Shown here: positions 26,845-35,737 of the stretch, piece by piece
Numbering within the stretch: the stretch's first letter is position 1
Layout of the letters: each line of letters starts with the position of its first letter
The notes under the pieces: model-generated
The model's input: only the letters and a program-made list of their open reading frames with translations
What the model was told of the DNA's origin: nothing
The model's database searches: none
Assembly (NCBI RefSeq): GCF_001905005.1
Contig: NZ_LWKZ01000012.1
Location: forward strand, 921,061 to 985,060
Reading direction: 5' to 3'
DNA: 64,000 nt
Source of the DNA: Streptomyces sp. CB02923
GTDB lineage: Bacteria; Actinomycetota; Actinomycetes; Streptomycetales; Streptomycetaceae
Made by a program: the position numbers and the translations under genes

Positions 26845-27090
26845 GCGTGACTCCTTCTGCGGGGCCGCGTGGTGGCGAACCGCGCGGCCGTCGACTACGT
26901 GACCGCGGGTTCCGCGGCCCGGCAGATGAGCGGTGCGGATGGACGTGCGTCAGGAAGAGTCCCACCGGACGCGCCGTCTGTCAGGAGCGTGACGCGGGGA
27001 AGTCCGGAAGCCGGTCGGTGACGGGCTGATGGCCGGGCGGTGGCCCGGGGGGGCGTCCGGAGTGCGTCCGGGGGTGCGTCCGGCCGACGG

Positions 27091-27975
27091 TCAGCCCCGG
27101 CCGACGTACGGCATGGCCGTCGCCATCACCGTCGCGAACTGCACGTTCGCCGCCAGTGGCAGCTGCGCCATGTGCAGGACCGTGCGGGCCACGTCCGCCG
27201 CGTCCATCACCGGTTCGGCCGCCGTGGTGCCGTTGGCCTGGAGGATGCCGGTCTGCATCCGCCCCGTCATCTCGGTGGCCGCGTTGCCGATGTCGATCTG
27301 GCCGCAGGCGATGTCGTACGGGCGCCCGTCCAGGGAGAGCGACTTGGTCAGGCCGGTCATCGCGTGCTTGGTGGCGGTGTACGCGATGGAGTGCGGGCGC
27401 GGGGCGTGCGCGGAGACCGAGCCGTTGTTGATGATGCGGCCGCCGCGCGGGTCCTGTTCCTTCATCGCGCGGAAGGCGGCCTGGGCGCAGAGGAACGCGC
27501 CGGTGAGGTTGACGTCGACGACCGTGCGCCAGGCGTCGTACGTCAGCTCGTCCAGCGGTACGGGCGGGCCGAACGTACCGGCGTTGTTGAAGAGCAGGTC
27601 CAGCCGTCCGAAGCGGTCGCGCGCGGCGGCGAAGAGGGCGTCCACCTGGCCGGGGCGGGTCACGTCGGCCGGGACGCACAGGGCGGCGGGGCCGTCGGAC
27701 GGCGCGGTGCCACCCCTGCCCGGCAGGCCGCTCCCGCCCGCCAGACCGCCCCCGCCCGGCAGACCGCTCGCGTGCCGCTCCGCCTGGCGGGCGGTCTCCT
27801 CCAGGGCGTCGGCGCGCCGCCCGGCGAGCACCACCGACCAGCCGGCCCCGGCGAGGGCCAGCGCGACGGCGCGGCCGATGCCGGAGCCGGCGCCGGTGAT
27901 CAGGGCGGTCGGCGCGGGAACGGCCGCGGGCGTGGCGTCGGTGCGGGGAGCGGCGGCGGTGTCGGGTGTCGTCAT
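27091..27975 (-). CDS. SDR oxidoreductase with a Gly-rich insertion
   Basis: A 294-aa short-chain dehydrogenase. TGAGSGIG is the cofactor loop, NNAG lies near residue 130, and the catalytic pair is in YTATK. The remaining core is normal. Between the second beta strand and the ADVT motif lies an insertion of about 25 residues (GLPGGGGLAGGSGLPGRGG), encoded by an ~18-bp imperfect DNA repeat (about 27715-27775). The insertion is on the surface loop and probably tolerated. Substrate unknown. It is followed by nothing in the same operon. Confidence 0.88.
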   Translation of the reverse strand: MTTPDTAAAPRTDATPAAVPAPTALITGAGSGIGRAVALALAGAGWSVVLAGRRADALEETARQAERHASGLPGGGGLAGGSGLPGRGGTAPSDGPAALCVPADVTRPGQVDALFAAARDRFGRLDLLFNNAGTFGPPVPLDELTYDAWRTVVDVNLTGAFLCAQAAFRAMKEQDPRGGRIINNGSVSAHAPRPHSIAYTATKHAMTGLTKSLSLDGRPYDIACGQIDIGNAATEMTGRMQTGILQANGTTAAEPVMDAADVARTVLHMAQLPLAANVQFATVMATAMPYVGRG

Positions 27976-28023
27976 GGCGGAAGGGTAGGGCGCGGGGCGG
28001 CCGCCCGGCGGAACGGCGCCCCG

Positions 28024-28947
28024 TCACCCCGCCCCGTGGAAGTCCTTGAGCACCGCCGCCTTGGCCGTGGCGAATTCCTCGGCGGTGAGGATGCCCTCCC
28101 GGTGGAGTTCCCCGAGCTCGCGCAGCCGGCGCAGCAGTACGTCGGCGCCCTCCTCGCCGCTTCCGCCGCCCGTGCGCGCCGCTGCCTTCAGGGCCGGGGC
28201 GTCCGTCGTCCCGGCCACCGCGCCCGCCGACGGCGCGGGCCCGGCCGACGGGTGCGGCAGCCGCGCCGCGACCGCCGCGGCGAGCAGCGCCGTGCGGCCG
28301 CTCTCCTTCTTGAAGCCCCACAGTTCGATGGCGTTCGGGTCGTGTTCCGGCTTGAGCTTCGTCACGACGCCCTTCGGCCGGAAGCGCAGATAGCCGGATT
28401 CCAGGCCGGAGGCGGGGCGCCAGTCCACCCCGGCCAGGTCGGCGAGGGCGAAGTCCCGGGCGCCGCCGTGCTTCTTGCTCTCGCTGGTGGTCCAGCGCCA
28501 GTCGATGTGCACCTGCTCGCCGTCGAAGGTCGCGACGCCGTCCACGCCCGCGGCGGACAGCGGTACGGCGGGCCCCGGCAGCAGGTAGCGGTCGGTGGGC
28601 CCGGTCATCACCTGGTCGAGGAGCAGGGACTGGCGCACCGCGTCGGCGAAGTACTCGGCGACGCCGGTCCGGTCCGGGTCCACGGCCACCTGGTACGGGC
28701 TGGCGTCGTCCGGCAGGCCGCCGCCGGTGACGTACAGCAGCGGGTCGGCGCCGTCCCGCAGCCGCAGGCGCAACCGGCCGCCCTTGCGGGCCGGTTCGTA
28801 CGCGATGCCCGCCAGCGCCTCCAGAGGTACGGACGTCTCGCCGAGGTCCTGCCGCAGCCGGTGCACGCTCCGTTCCTGCCCCGGCACGATCCACACCCGG
28901 TCGCCGTCGAAGGACCACGTGCCGTCGCGCACCATCAGTTCAGCCAT
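28024..28947 (-). CDS. DUF4429 and SHOCT domain protein
   Basis: A 307-aa cytoplasmic protein of unknown function. Two DUF4429 modules are visible, each beginning with a stretch like GTWSFDGDRVWI / GVATFDGEQVHIDWRW and containing a PH-like beta pattern (about 1-110 and 130-230). After an Ala-rich linker, the last ~35 residues (LRRLRELGELHREGILTAEEFATAKAAVL) form a SHOCT motif, a short oligomerisation or docking element. The arrangement is typical of Streptomyces. Confidence 0.88.
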   Translation of the reverse strand: MAELMVRDGTWSFDGDRVWIVPGQERSVHRLRQDLGETSVPLEALAGIAYEPARKGGRLRLRLRDGADPLLYVTGGGLPDDASPYQVAVDPDRTGVAEYFADAVRQSLLLDQVMTGPTDRYLLPGPAVPLSAAGVDGVATFDGEQVHIDWRWTTSESKKHGGARDFALADLAGVDWRPASGLESGYLRFRPKGVVTKLKPEHDPNAIELWGFKKESGRTALLAAAVAARLPHPSAGPAPSAGAVAGTTDAPALKAAARTGGGSGEEGADVLLRRLRELGELHREGILTAEEFATAKAAVLKDFHGAG

Positions 28948-29146
28948 GCCCGAATCCTACGGAAACGCCGCTCCGGTGGCGGAAGGGCCGGGCTCCGGGG
29001 CCGCCGGGCCGCCGTGATTGTCCGGCGGCGTCCGATGCGGGCGCAGACATCATCCGCTTGTCATGTGTGCGTCGGAAGCGGGACAGCGGAACGCCGTCCC
29101 CCGCCCCTCCAATCGCTGGTGACAACACCAGTCCAGGGAGGGGCAG

Positions 29147-30826
29147 ATGGCCCGTCAAGGTCAGTACGAGCAGGACGCACGGCCCGATCAGGGGCCGCAG
29201 GGCGCCCCGTACACGCAGGAGATGCGGGCCGCGGCGGCACAGCTCGCCCGGCGCCGCTTCCTCACCGGTACCGGGGCCGCCGCGGCGCTGGCCTTCGCGG
29301 CCAACCTGCCGGGCACCGGCGTCGCGTACGCCGCCGCCGAGGCCGACGCCCGGAAGATCACCGAGAACCCCTTCACGCTCGGTGTGGCCTCCGGCGACCC
29401 GCTGCCCGGCTCCGTCGTGCTGTGGACCCGGCTCGCCCCGAAGCCGTACGAGCCGGGCAGCGGCATGCCCCAGGCCCGTGTCACGGTGCGCTGGGAGGTC
29501 GCGTACGACGAGAAGTTCCGGCGCCTGGCGGGGCGCGGGCGGGCCGAGGCGCACCCGGAGTTCAACCACGCCGTGCACATCGAGGCCACCGGCCTCGCGC
29601 CGGACCGCGTCTACTACTACCGCTTCCGCGCCGGCACCTGGATCAGCCCGGTCGGACGGACCCGCACCGCGCCCGCGCGCGGCGCCGCGAACACCGGGCT
29701 GCGCCTGGGCGCGGTCTCCTGCCAGGCGTACCACGACGGGTACTTCACCGCGTACCGGCACCTGGCCGCCGAGGACCTCGATGTCGTCTTCCACCTCGGC
29801 GACTACCTGTACGAGTACCCGGTGGACGCGGTCGGCGGCGCCCGCAAGTACACCGACCGCAAGCTGCCCGCCCGCTTCAACCGCGAGACGGTGACGCTGG
29901 AGGACTACCGGCTGCGGTACGCGCTCTACAAGTCCGACCCCGACCTCCAGGCCGCGCACGCCGCGCATCCGTTCATCGTCACCTGGGACGACCACGAGGT
30001 GGAGAACAACTACGCCGACGACGTCAGCGAGGACGACGCCCCCAAGGGCGAGTTCCTGCTGCGCCGGGCCGCCGCCTACCGCGCGTACTGGGAGAACCAG
30101 CCGCTGCGCCGCCCCCAGCGCCCGAACGGCCCGGACGCCCGCCTCTACCGCCGTGTCCACTACGGGCAGCTGGCCCAGTTCGACGTTCTCGACACCCGCC
30201 AGTACCGCTCCGACCAGGCGTACGGCGACGGCTGGCACGCCCCGGGCCCCGAGTCCACGAACCCCGCCCGCACGCTGACCGGCACGGCGCAGGAGCGCTG
30301 GCTCGCCGACGGCTGGAAGTCCTCCTCGGCGCTGTGGAACGTACTGCCGCAGCAGGTCACCTTCTCCGAGCGGCGCAACGCCACCGGCCCCGGCTACAAG
30401 GTCAGCATGGACTCCTGGGACGGCTATCCGGCCTCCCGCGAGCGGGTGCTGAAGGGGGCGGAGGCGGCGGGCGTGGACAACCTCGTCGTCCTGACCGGGG
30501 ATGTGCACGTGCACTACGCGTTCGACGTCAAGCGGGACTTCCGGGACGAGAAGTCGCGTACCGCGGGCGTGGAGTTCGTGACCACGTCGATCGCGAGCGG
30601 CGAGGACGGCGCGGACAGACCGGCCAACTGGGGCACCTATATGGCCGCCAACCCGCACATGAAGTTCTACAACGGCCGGCGCGGGTATGTGACCGTCACG
30701 CTGGACCGGGAGAAGGCGCGCGCCGACTTCCGCACGGTGTCGGCGGTGACGAAGCCGGGCGCGCCGGTGATCACGGCGGGGTCGTTCGTGTCCGAGGCGG
30801 GCAGCCCGGGGCTCAAGCCGGCCTGA
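29147..30826 (+). CDS. phoD: PhoD-type alkaline phosphatase, Tat-exported
   Basis: A 559-aa secreted phosphodiesterase/phosphomonoesterase. The Tat signal RRRFLTGTGAAAALAFAA lies at residues 34-51, ending near GVAYA. The N-terminal Ig-like domain is followed by the metallophosphatase domain with AVSCQAY, FHLGDYLYEY, WDDHEVENNY, FDVLDTRQYR and LTGDVHVHYAF; the iron-ligand cysteine and the calcium/iron-binding Asp and His residues are present. GGGAGG lies before the ATG. I could not find a convincing Pho box upstream. Confidence 0.95.
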   Translation: MARQGQYEQDARPDQGPQGAPYTQEMRAAAAQLARRRFLTGTGAAAALAFAANLPGTGVAYAAAEADARKITENPFTLGVASGDPLPGSVVLWTRLAPKPYEPGSGMPQARVTVRWEVAYDEKFRRLAGRGRAEAHPEFNHAVHIEATGLAPDRVYYYRFRAGTWISPVGRTRTAPARGAANTGLRLGAVSCQAYHDGYFTAYRHLAAEDLDVVFHLGDYLYEYPVDAVGGARKYTDRKLPARFNRETVTLEDYRLRYALYKSDPDLQAAHAAHPFIVTWDDHEVENNYADDVSEDDAPKGEFLLRRAAAYRAYWENQPLRRPQRPNGPDARLYRRVHYGQLAQFDVLDTRQYRSDQAYGDGWHAPGPESTNPARTLTGTAQERWLADGWKSSSALWNVLPQQVTFSERRNATGPGYKVSMDSWDGYPASRERVLKGAEAAGVDNLVVLTGDVHVHYAFDVKRDFRDEKSRTAGVEFVTTSIASGEDGADRPANWGTYMAANPHMKFYNGRRGYVTVTLDREKARADFRTVSAVTKPGAPVITAGSFVSEAGSPGLKPA

Positions 30827-31021
30827 GGTCCGCACGCCGGTGGCCGGGCATGATCCCCCGGCCGTCGGTCCCGGGCTGCCGGTCCCGGCCGCCGGTCCTA
30901 GGTCCCGAGACCCCGTTCCGAGGTCGTGGGACCCCCTTCCAAGGTCCCGCCCCGAAGCGCGCCGGAGCCCGTTCCGTGCATGACACCATGGTCAGGCCAT
31001 CAATCATCCATGGAGACACTC

Positions 31022-32341
31022 ATGACGGACCCCGGCACCGGAACGACGGAGCCCCAGGACAGCGTTCCGATAGCCGAGCGGGACGTGGCGGCGGTGCCCG
31101 CCGCGTCCCGCCGCACCAGCCTGCTCGTCACTCTCATCCTCGGCGGCCTGACCGCGGTGCCGCCGCTCTCCATGGACATGTACCTCCCGGCCCTGCCGGA
31201 GGTCACCAACGCGCTGCACAGCCCGGCCGCCACCGTCCAGCTCACCCTGACCACCTGCCTCGCCGGCATGGCCCTGGGACAGATGGTCGTCGGTCCGATG
31301 AGCGACAAGTGGGGCCGCCGGCGCCCGCTGCTCGCCGGCATGGTGATCTACGTCATCGCCACCGCGCTGTGCGCCCTGGCCACCAACGCCGAACTGCTCA
31401 TCGCCTTCCGCCTGCTCCAGGGCCTGGCGGGCGCGGCCGGCATCGTCATCGCGCGGGCGGTGGTCCGCGACCTGTACGACGGCGTGGCGATGGCCCGCTT
31501 CTTCTCGACCCTGATGCTGATCTCCGGCGTCGCCCCCGTCGTCGCACCGCTGATCGGCGGGCAGATCCTGCGGATCACCGACTGGCGCGGTGTCTTCGTC
31601 GTGCTGACCGTGGTCGGCATCCTGCTCACCCTGCTGGTCTGGCGCCGCCTGCACGAGACGCTGCCGCCCGAGCGCCGGCACTCCGGCGGCCTCGGCGAGG
31701 CCCTGCACACCATGCGCTCGCTCCTCGCCGACCGGTCCTTCTCCGGCTATCTGATCGTCGGCGCGTTCGCCTTCGCCGCGCTGTTCGCGTACATCTCCGC
31801 GTCACCGTTCGTGATCCAGGAGATCTACGGCGCCTCCCCGCAGACCTTCAGCCTGCTGTTCGGCGTCAACTCCGTCGGCCTGGTCCTGGTCGGCCAGATC
31901 AACGGCAAGGTGCTGGTCGGCCGGGTCAGCCTGGACGTGGTGCTGGGCATCGGCCTGAGCGTGATCACCGCCGCCGCCACGGCGCTGCTGCTGATGGCCG
32001 GCGGCGTCTTCGGCGACGTCGGACTGTGGCCGATGGCCGCCGGGCTGTTCGTCCTGATGTCCGCGATGGGCCTGGTCATGCCGTCGGCGAACACCAAGGC
32101 GCTGCTGCGCTCCGGGCACGCGGCGGGCTCCGCCTCGGCGCTGCTGGGCACCTCCACCTTCCTCCTGGGCTCCGTCGCCTCGCCGCTGGTCGGCATCGCG
32201 GGTGAGCACACCGCCGTACCGATGGCGGTCGTCCAGCTCTCCTGTGGCGTACTGGCGCTGCTGAGCTTCCTGGGACTGTGCCGCCCGTGGCAGCGTAGGG
32301 GGGAGACCGCCACCGGAACCGGCGAGAGGACCAGGCTCTGA
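31022..32341 (+). CDS. Bcr/CflA-family drug efflux MFS transporter
   Basis: A 439-aa, 12-helix exporter. SMDMYLPALPEV at the end of the first helix and the loop GPMSDKWGRRRPLLAG are signatures of Bcr/CflA proteins, as is the region with DLYDGVAMARFFSTLMLISGVAPVVAPLIGG. ATG 31022 has GGAGA six bases upstream; ATG 31010 is less likely. The stop overlaps the next gene as CTGA, so the pair is probably coupled. Substrate unknown. Confidence 0.93.
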   Translation: MTDPGTGTTEPQDSVPIAERDVAAVPAASRRTSLLVTLILGGLTAVPPLSMDMYLPALPEVTNALHSPAATVQLTLTTCLAGMALGQMVVGPMSDKWGRRRPLLAGMVIYVIATALCALATNAELLIAFRLLQGLAGAAGIVIARAVVRDLYDGVAMARFFSTLMLISGVAPVVAPLIGGQILRITDWRGVFVVLTVVGILLTLLVWRRLHETLPPERRHSGGLGEALHTMRSLLADRSFSGYLIVGAFAFAALFAYISASPFVIQEIYGASPQTFSLLFGVNSVGLVLVGQINGKVLVGRVSLDVVLGIGLSVITAAATALLLMAGGVFGDVGLWPMAAGLFVLMSAMGLVMPSANTKALLRSGHAAGSASALLGTSTFLLGSVASPLVGIAGEHTAVPMAVVQLSCGVLALLSFLGLCRPWQRRGETATGTGERTRL

Positions 32342-33543
32342 ACGCAACGGGACTGCGACGCGGCACCCCCGCCGGGGCGGGGCTCGACCCTGCCTGGATC
32401 CGGCGCCTGGTGGGCGGGGTGCGGGAGGCGACCGAGGGACCGGCGCCCTGGTGCGCGGGCGCCGTGGTGCTCGCCGGGCGCGGCCCGGTGGTCGCCGCCG
32501 AGGCGGCGGCGGGCTGGGCGCTGCGCTACGCGGGCTACGACCCCGAGGGCGGCCGCGGGGTGGAACTGCCCCGCGAACAACGGGAGCCGATGCGCGTCGG
32601 CACGGTCTTCGACCTGGCCTCGCTGACCAAGCTGTGCACCGCGATCGTCGCGGTGCAGCAGACCGAGCGGGGCCTGCTGGACCCGGATGCCGCCGCGAGC
32701 CGCTGGCTGCCGGGCTTCGCCCCCGGCATCACGGTCCGCGGCCTGCTCACGCACACCTCGGGCCTGCGCCCCGAGCTGCCGTTCTACGAGCGCCAGGGGC
32801 GCGCGGCGCAGCTGGAGCTGCTGTGGGAGGAGGCGGCGGCGCCCGCCGCGCCGCCCGGCAGTACGTACCGCTACTCCGACCTCAACCTCATCGCCCTCCA
32901 GCTCCTGCTGGAACGGCTCACCGGGCAGCGGCTGGACACCCTCGTCGCGCGCGGCATCACCGGCCCGCTCGGCATGTCCAGCACGTCGTTCGGGCCGCTG
33001 GCCCCGGCGGGCGTGGCCGCGACCGAGGACCAGCGGCGGCCGTGGGCCAAGGCCGACCGCGGCATGGTGCGCGGCGCGGTGCACGACGAGAACGCGTGGG
33101 CGCTGGGCGGCGTCGCCGGGCACGCGGGCCTCTTCTCGACGGCGCAGGACCTGGCGGTGCTGTGCCGGACCCTGCTCAGCGGCGGCGCCTACGGCCCGGC
33201 CCGCATCCTGAGCGAGAAGTCGGTGGCGCTGCTGCTGGACCCGCCGGGCCTCGGCTTCGGCGTGGACCAGCCGTGGTTCATGGGCGAACTCGCGGGGCGC
33301 GGCGCGGCCGGGCACACCGGGTTCACCGGCACGAGCCTGGTGCTGGACCGGGCGACCGACACGTTCCTGGTGCTGCTGGCCAACACGGTCCATCCACGGC
33401 GGCGCGAGGCGGGCAGCGCGCCGCGCGCGGCGGCCGCGACCCGGCTGGCGCGGGCGGTACGGGCCGGAGGCAGGCCGCCGGGAGCCGGGACGGGAGCCCG
33501 CGGGGAGCCGCCGTGCGGCCCGGGGCGCCCCGGGAGGCCCTGA
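32338..33543 (+). CDS. Class C beta-lactamase-family serine hydrolase, CTG start
   Basis: A 401-aa penicillin-recognising serine hydrolase. The catalytic SxxK is in FDLASLTKL, the second motif is YRYSDLN and the third GHTGFTG. The GTPAGAGLDP stretch near the N-terminus corresponds to a segment commonly conserved in the family, so the GTG at 32410 would be too late. Between an upstream in-frame TAG (32296) and that GTG there is no ATG, GTG or TTG. CTG 32338 overlaps the preceding stop (CTGA) with AGAGGA seven bases upstream and is the likely start. No signal peptide. Confidence 0.87.
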   Translation: MNATGLRRGTPAGAGLDPAWIRRLVGGVREATEGPAPWCAGAVVLAGRGPVVAAEAAAGWALRYAGYDPEGGRGVELPREQREPMRVGTVFDLASLTKLCTAIVAVQQTERGLLDPDAAASRWLPGFAPGITVRGLLTHTSGLRPELPFYERQGRAAQLELLWEEAAAPAAPPGSTYRYSDLNLIALQLLLERLTGQRLDTLVARGITGPLGMSSTSFGPLAPAGVAATEDQRRPWAKADRGMVRGAVHDENAWALGGVAGHAGLFSTAQDLAVLCRTLLSGGAYGPARILSEKSVALLLDPPGLGFGVDQPWFMGELAGRGAAGHTGFTGTSLVLDRATDTFLVLLANTVHPRRREAGSAPRAAAATRLARAVRAGGRPPGAGTGARGEPPCGPGRPGRP

Positions 33544-33576
33544 GGCGGGTCCGGGCGCCCGCCCCGGCCCCGTAAA

Positions 33577-34557
33577 ATGGCCGGAATGCACGACGAACTG
33601 CGCGCCGCACTGGCCGGCCTGCTCGACGGCCTGCCGCCCACGCAGGCCGCGCGGGCCGTCGACCGGCTGATCGCCAACTACCGGGGCCGGACACCGACCG
33701 ACGCGCCGGTCCTCAGGGACCGCGCGGATGTCGCCGCGTACGCCGCCTACCGGATGCCCGCGACCTTCGAGGCCGTACGGCACGCGCTGGACGCCTTCGC
33801 GGCGCGGCTGCCGGACTGGGCACCCGCCTCCCACGTGGACATCGGCGGCGGCACCGGCGCCGCGACCTGGGCGGTGGCGGCCACCTGGTCCGGTCACCGC
33901 ACCACCGTCTACGACTGGGCCGAACCGGCCCTGGAGCTGGGCCGCGAGCTGGCCGACGGCGTCCTGCCGGACACCGACTGGCAGCGCCGGGTCATCGGCG
34001 CGGGCATGGCGGTCCCGGAGGGCACGGACCTGGTCACCGTCTCGTACGTGCTCGGCGAGCTGCGCCCGGAGGACCGCACGGCGGTCGTCGCCGCCGCGGC
34101 CCGCGCGCACGCCGTCGTGCTGACCGAACCCGGCACCCCGGACGGCTACCTGCGCATCCGCGAGGCCCGCGAGCAGCTCACCGAGGCCGGGCTGCGCGTC
34201 GTCGCCCCGTGCCCGCACAGCGGCACGTGCCCGATCGTGCCGGGCGAGGACTGGTGCCACATGGCCGCCCGGGTGTCCCGTTCCTCGCTGCACCGCCAGG
34301 TCAAGGGCGGCTCGCTGCCGTACGAGGACGAGAAGTTCAGCTATGTCGCGGCGGTACGGCCGGAGGCGGTGGGCGGCGCCGCGGCCGCACCGGCCCGGAT
34401 CGTCCGCAAGCCCCAGCTCCGCAAGGGGCAGGTCCTGCTGGACCTGTGTACGGAGGAGGGGCTCCGGCGCGATACCGTCACCAAGCGGCACGGCGACCGC
34501 TACAAGGCCGCCCGCGACGCCGAGTGGGGCGATGCCTGGGAGCGGCCGACGGGCTGA
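33577..34557 (+). CDS. Rsm22-like methyltransferase-fold protein
   Basis: A 326-aa protein of the Rsm22/METTL17 family, linked to small ribosomal subunit assembly. The SAM-binding motif is HVDIGGGTGAATWAV. Four cysteines fit the [4Fe-4S] ligand pattern of the family: three in APCPHSGTCPIVPGEDWCHM and a fourth in LLDLCTEEG. The C-terminus is basic (RKPQLRKGQ..., VTKRHGDRYKAARDAEWGD), as expected for an RNA binder. Start ATG 33577 or 33586; neither has a good Shine-Dalgarno sequence. Confidence 0.87.
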   Translation: MAGMHDELRAALAGLLDGLPPTQAARAVDRLIANYRGRTPTDAPVLRDRADVAAYAAYRMPATFEAVRHALDAFAARLPDWAPASHVDIGGGTGAATWAVAATWSGHRTTVYDWAEPALELGRELADGVLPDTDWQRRVIGAGMAVPEGTDLVTVSYVLGELRPEDRTAVVAAAARAHAVVLTEPGTPDGYLRIREAREQLTEAGLRVVAPCPHSGTCPIVPGEDWCHMAARVSRSSLHRQVKGGSLPYEDEKFSYVAAVRPEAVGGAAAAPARIVRKPQLRKGQVLLDLCTEEGLRRDTVTKRHGDRYKAARDAEWGDAWERPTG

Positions 34558-34585
34558 GGGCCCGCGTCGGGCCCCGGGCGGACGC

Positions 34586-35413
34586 TCAGGCCGGCCGCAG
34601 TTCCTGTGTGCAGCACTTGACGCTGCCGCCGCCCTTGAGCAGCTCGGTCAGGTCCATGCCGACGGGCTCGTAGCCGCGTTCGCGCAGGGGCGCGAAGAGC
34701 CCCACCGCGGCCTGCGGCAGCAGCACGTGCCGCCCGTCGCTGACCGCGTTCAGCCCGAACGCCTCCGCGTCCGCGCGCGAGGCGGTCAGGGCGTCGGGGA
34801 AGAGCCGGGCCAGCACGGCGCGGCTGCCCGCGGAGAAGGCGCCCGGGTAGTACATGACCTCGGAGTCCGTCGTGTCGTCCAGGACGCACAGCGCCGTGTC
34901 GAGGTGGTAGTAGCGCGGGTCGACCAGATCCAGGCCGATCACCGGGCGGCCGAAGTACTCCTGTGCCTCGGCGTGCGAGAGCGGGCTGCTGCGGAAGCCG
35001 CGCCCGGCCAGCAGCCACGAGGCGGTGACCGCGAAGTCGCCCTCCGCCTCGTTGACGTTCTCCGGCTCGCGGACCTCGGCGAAGCCGTGCTCGCGGAACC
35101 ACGCGGCGTGTACGGCGGCCTCGCCGCGGCGCTCCTCGAAGGCGAACCGGGCGCCGAGCACCCGGCCGTCCACGACGGTGGCGCCATTCGCGGCGAAGAC
35201 CATGTCCGGCAGGTCGGGGCGGGGCCGCAGCTCCTCGACGGTGTGGCCGAGCGCGCGGTAGCGGTCGCGCAGCACTTCCCACTGGGCGAGCGCCAGCGGC
35301 AGCTCGACGGGCTTGTCCGGGTCCATCCAGGGGTTGATGGAGTAGCTGACCTCGAAGTGGGTCGGCGGGCACATCAGGTAGCGCCGGGGCCGGGCGCTGC
35401 GGGGTGTACGCAA
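34586..35413 (-). CDS. ddaH: Dimethylargininase (N(G),N(G)-dimethylarginine hydrolase)
   Basis: A 275-aa amidinotransferase-fold hydrolase converting dimethylarginine or a related guanidine to citrulline-type products. The conserved N-terminus CPPTHFEVSYSINPWM, substrate-binding MVFAANGATV, catalytic His in YYHLDTALCVL and nucleophilic Cys in GGGSVKCCTQEL are all present. TTG at 35413 is chosen: it gives the family N-terminus (MRTP...RRYLM) and AGGAG lies six bases upstream. That Shine-Dalgarno sequence lies inside a 15-bp inverted repeat. It follows the DUF6243 gene on the same strand. Confidence 0.92.
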   Translation of the reverse strand: MRTPRSARPRRYLMCPPTHFEVSYSINPWMDPDKPVELPLALAQWEVLRDRYRALGHTVEELRPRPDLPDMVFAANGATVVDGRVLGARFAFEERRGEAAVHAAWFREHGFAEVREPENVNEAEGDFAVTASWLLAGRGFRSSPLSHAEAQEYFGRPVIGLDLVDPRYYHLDTALCVLDDTTDSEVMYYPGAFSAGSRAVLARLFPDALTASRADAEAFGLNAVSDGRHVLLPQAAVGLFAPLRERGYEPVGMDLTELLKGGGSVKCCTQELRPA

Positions 35414-35417
35414 GGAA

Positions 35418-35492
35418 GGCTCCTCACGGTGGGTGGGACGCGGGATGCGTACGAGTTGGCGTACGCGCTCAAATCGTCCACCGTGAGGAGCC
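35418..35492 (-). promoter_or_regulatory. Leader hairpin masking the ddaH ribosome binding site
   Basis: GGCTCCTCACGGTGG (35418-35432) and CCACCGTGAGGAGCC (35478-35492) are perfect 15-bp complements separated by 45 bp. In the minus-strand mRNA the 3' arm carries the ddaH AGGAG, and the 5' arm carries CTCCT. Folding would hide the ribosome binding site. Confidence 0.7.
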
Positions 35493-35520
35493 GTTGCGCA
35501 GTGATCCGTTCGGGTGGTTT

Positions 35521-35709
35521 TCACCCCTGGCGGGTTTCTCCGGCGTCGCGCTGCTCCTGAAGCCTGCGCAGCAGGGCCCGCCGCTGCGCCATCGGGTCGG
35601 TGCCGCCGCCCACCCCGTTGCCGCCCCGGCCGCCGCGCAGTGTGCCGCGGGAGAGCTTGCTGCGGGTGCCGCCGACGCCGAGCATGTTGCCCGCGCTTCC
35701 CTTGCTCAT
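35521..35709 (-). CDS. DUF6243 family protein
   Basis: A 62-aa basic protein of unknown function. It begins MSKGSAGNMLGVGGTRSKLSR and ends with the helix MAQRRALLRRLQEQRD, matching the small DUF6243 family seen in Streptomyces. AAGGAGA lies nine bases before the ATG. It is divergent from the TetR gene across three operator-like palindromes and lies 107 bp upstream of ddaH, so TetR control of both is possible. Confidence 0.8.
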   Translation of the reverse strand: MSKGSAGNMLGVGGTRSKLSRGTLRGGRGGNGVGGGTDPMAQRRALLRRLQEQRDAGETRQG

Positions 35710-35737
35710 GAGGTCGTCTCCTTCGTCCGCCGACTAA

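Noticed and set aside
28948..29146. A Pho box upstream of phoD
   Set aside because: I looked for GTTCACC-type direct repeats and saw none convincing.
30867..30950. Repeated GGTCCCG heptamers between phoD and the MFS gene
   Set aside because: Spacing is irregular and the sequence is diverged; it is noted as low complexity rather than an operator.
27040..32205. A 1721-codon open frame on the plus strand
   Set aside because: It runs antisense to or out of frame with well-recognised genes (SDR, DUF4429, PhoD, Bcr/CflA). Its protein is low-complexity Arg/Gly/Ala sequence, a common artefact of high-GC codon bias.
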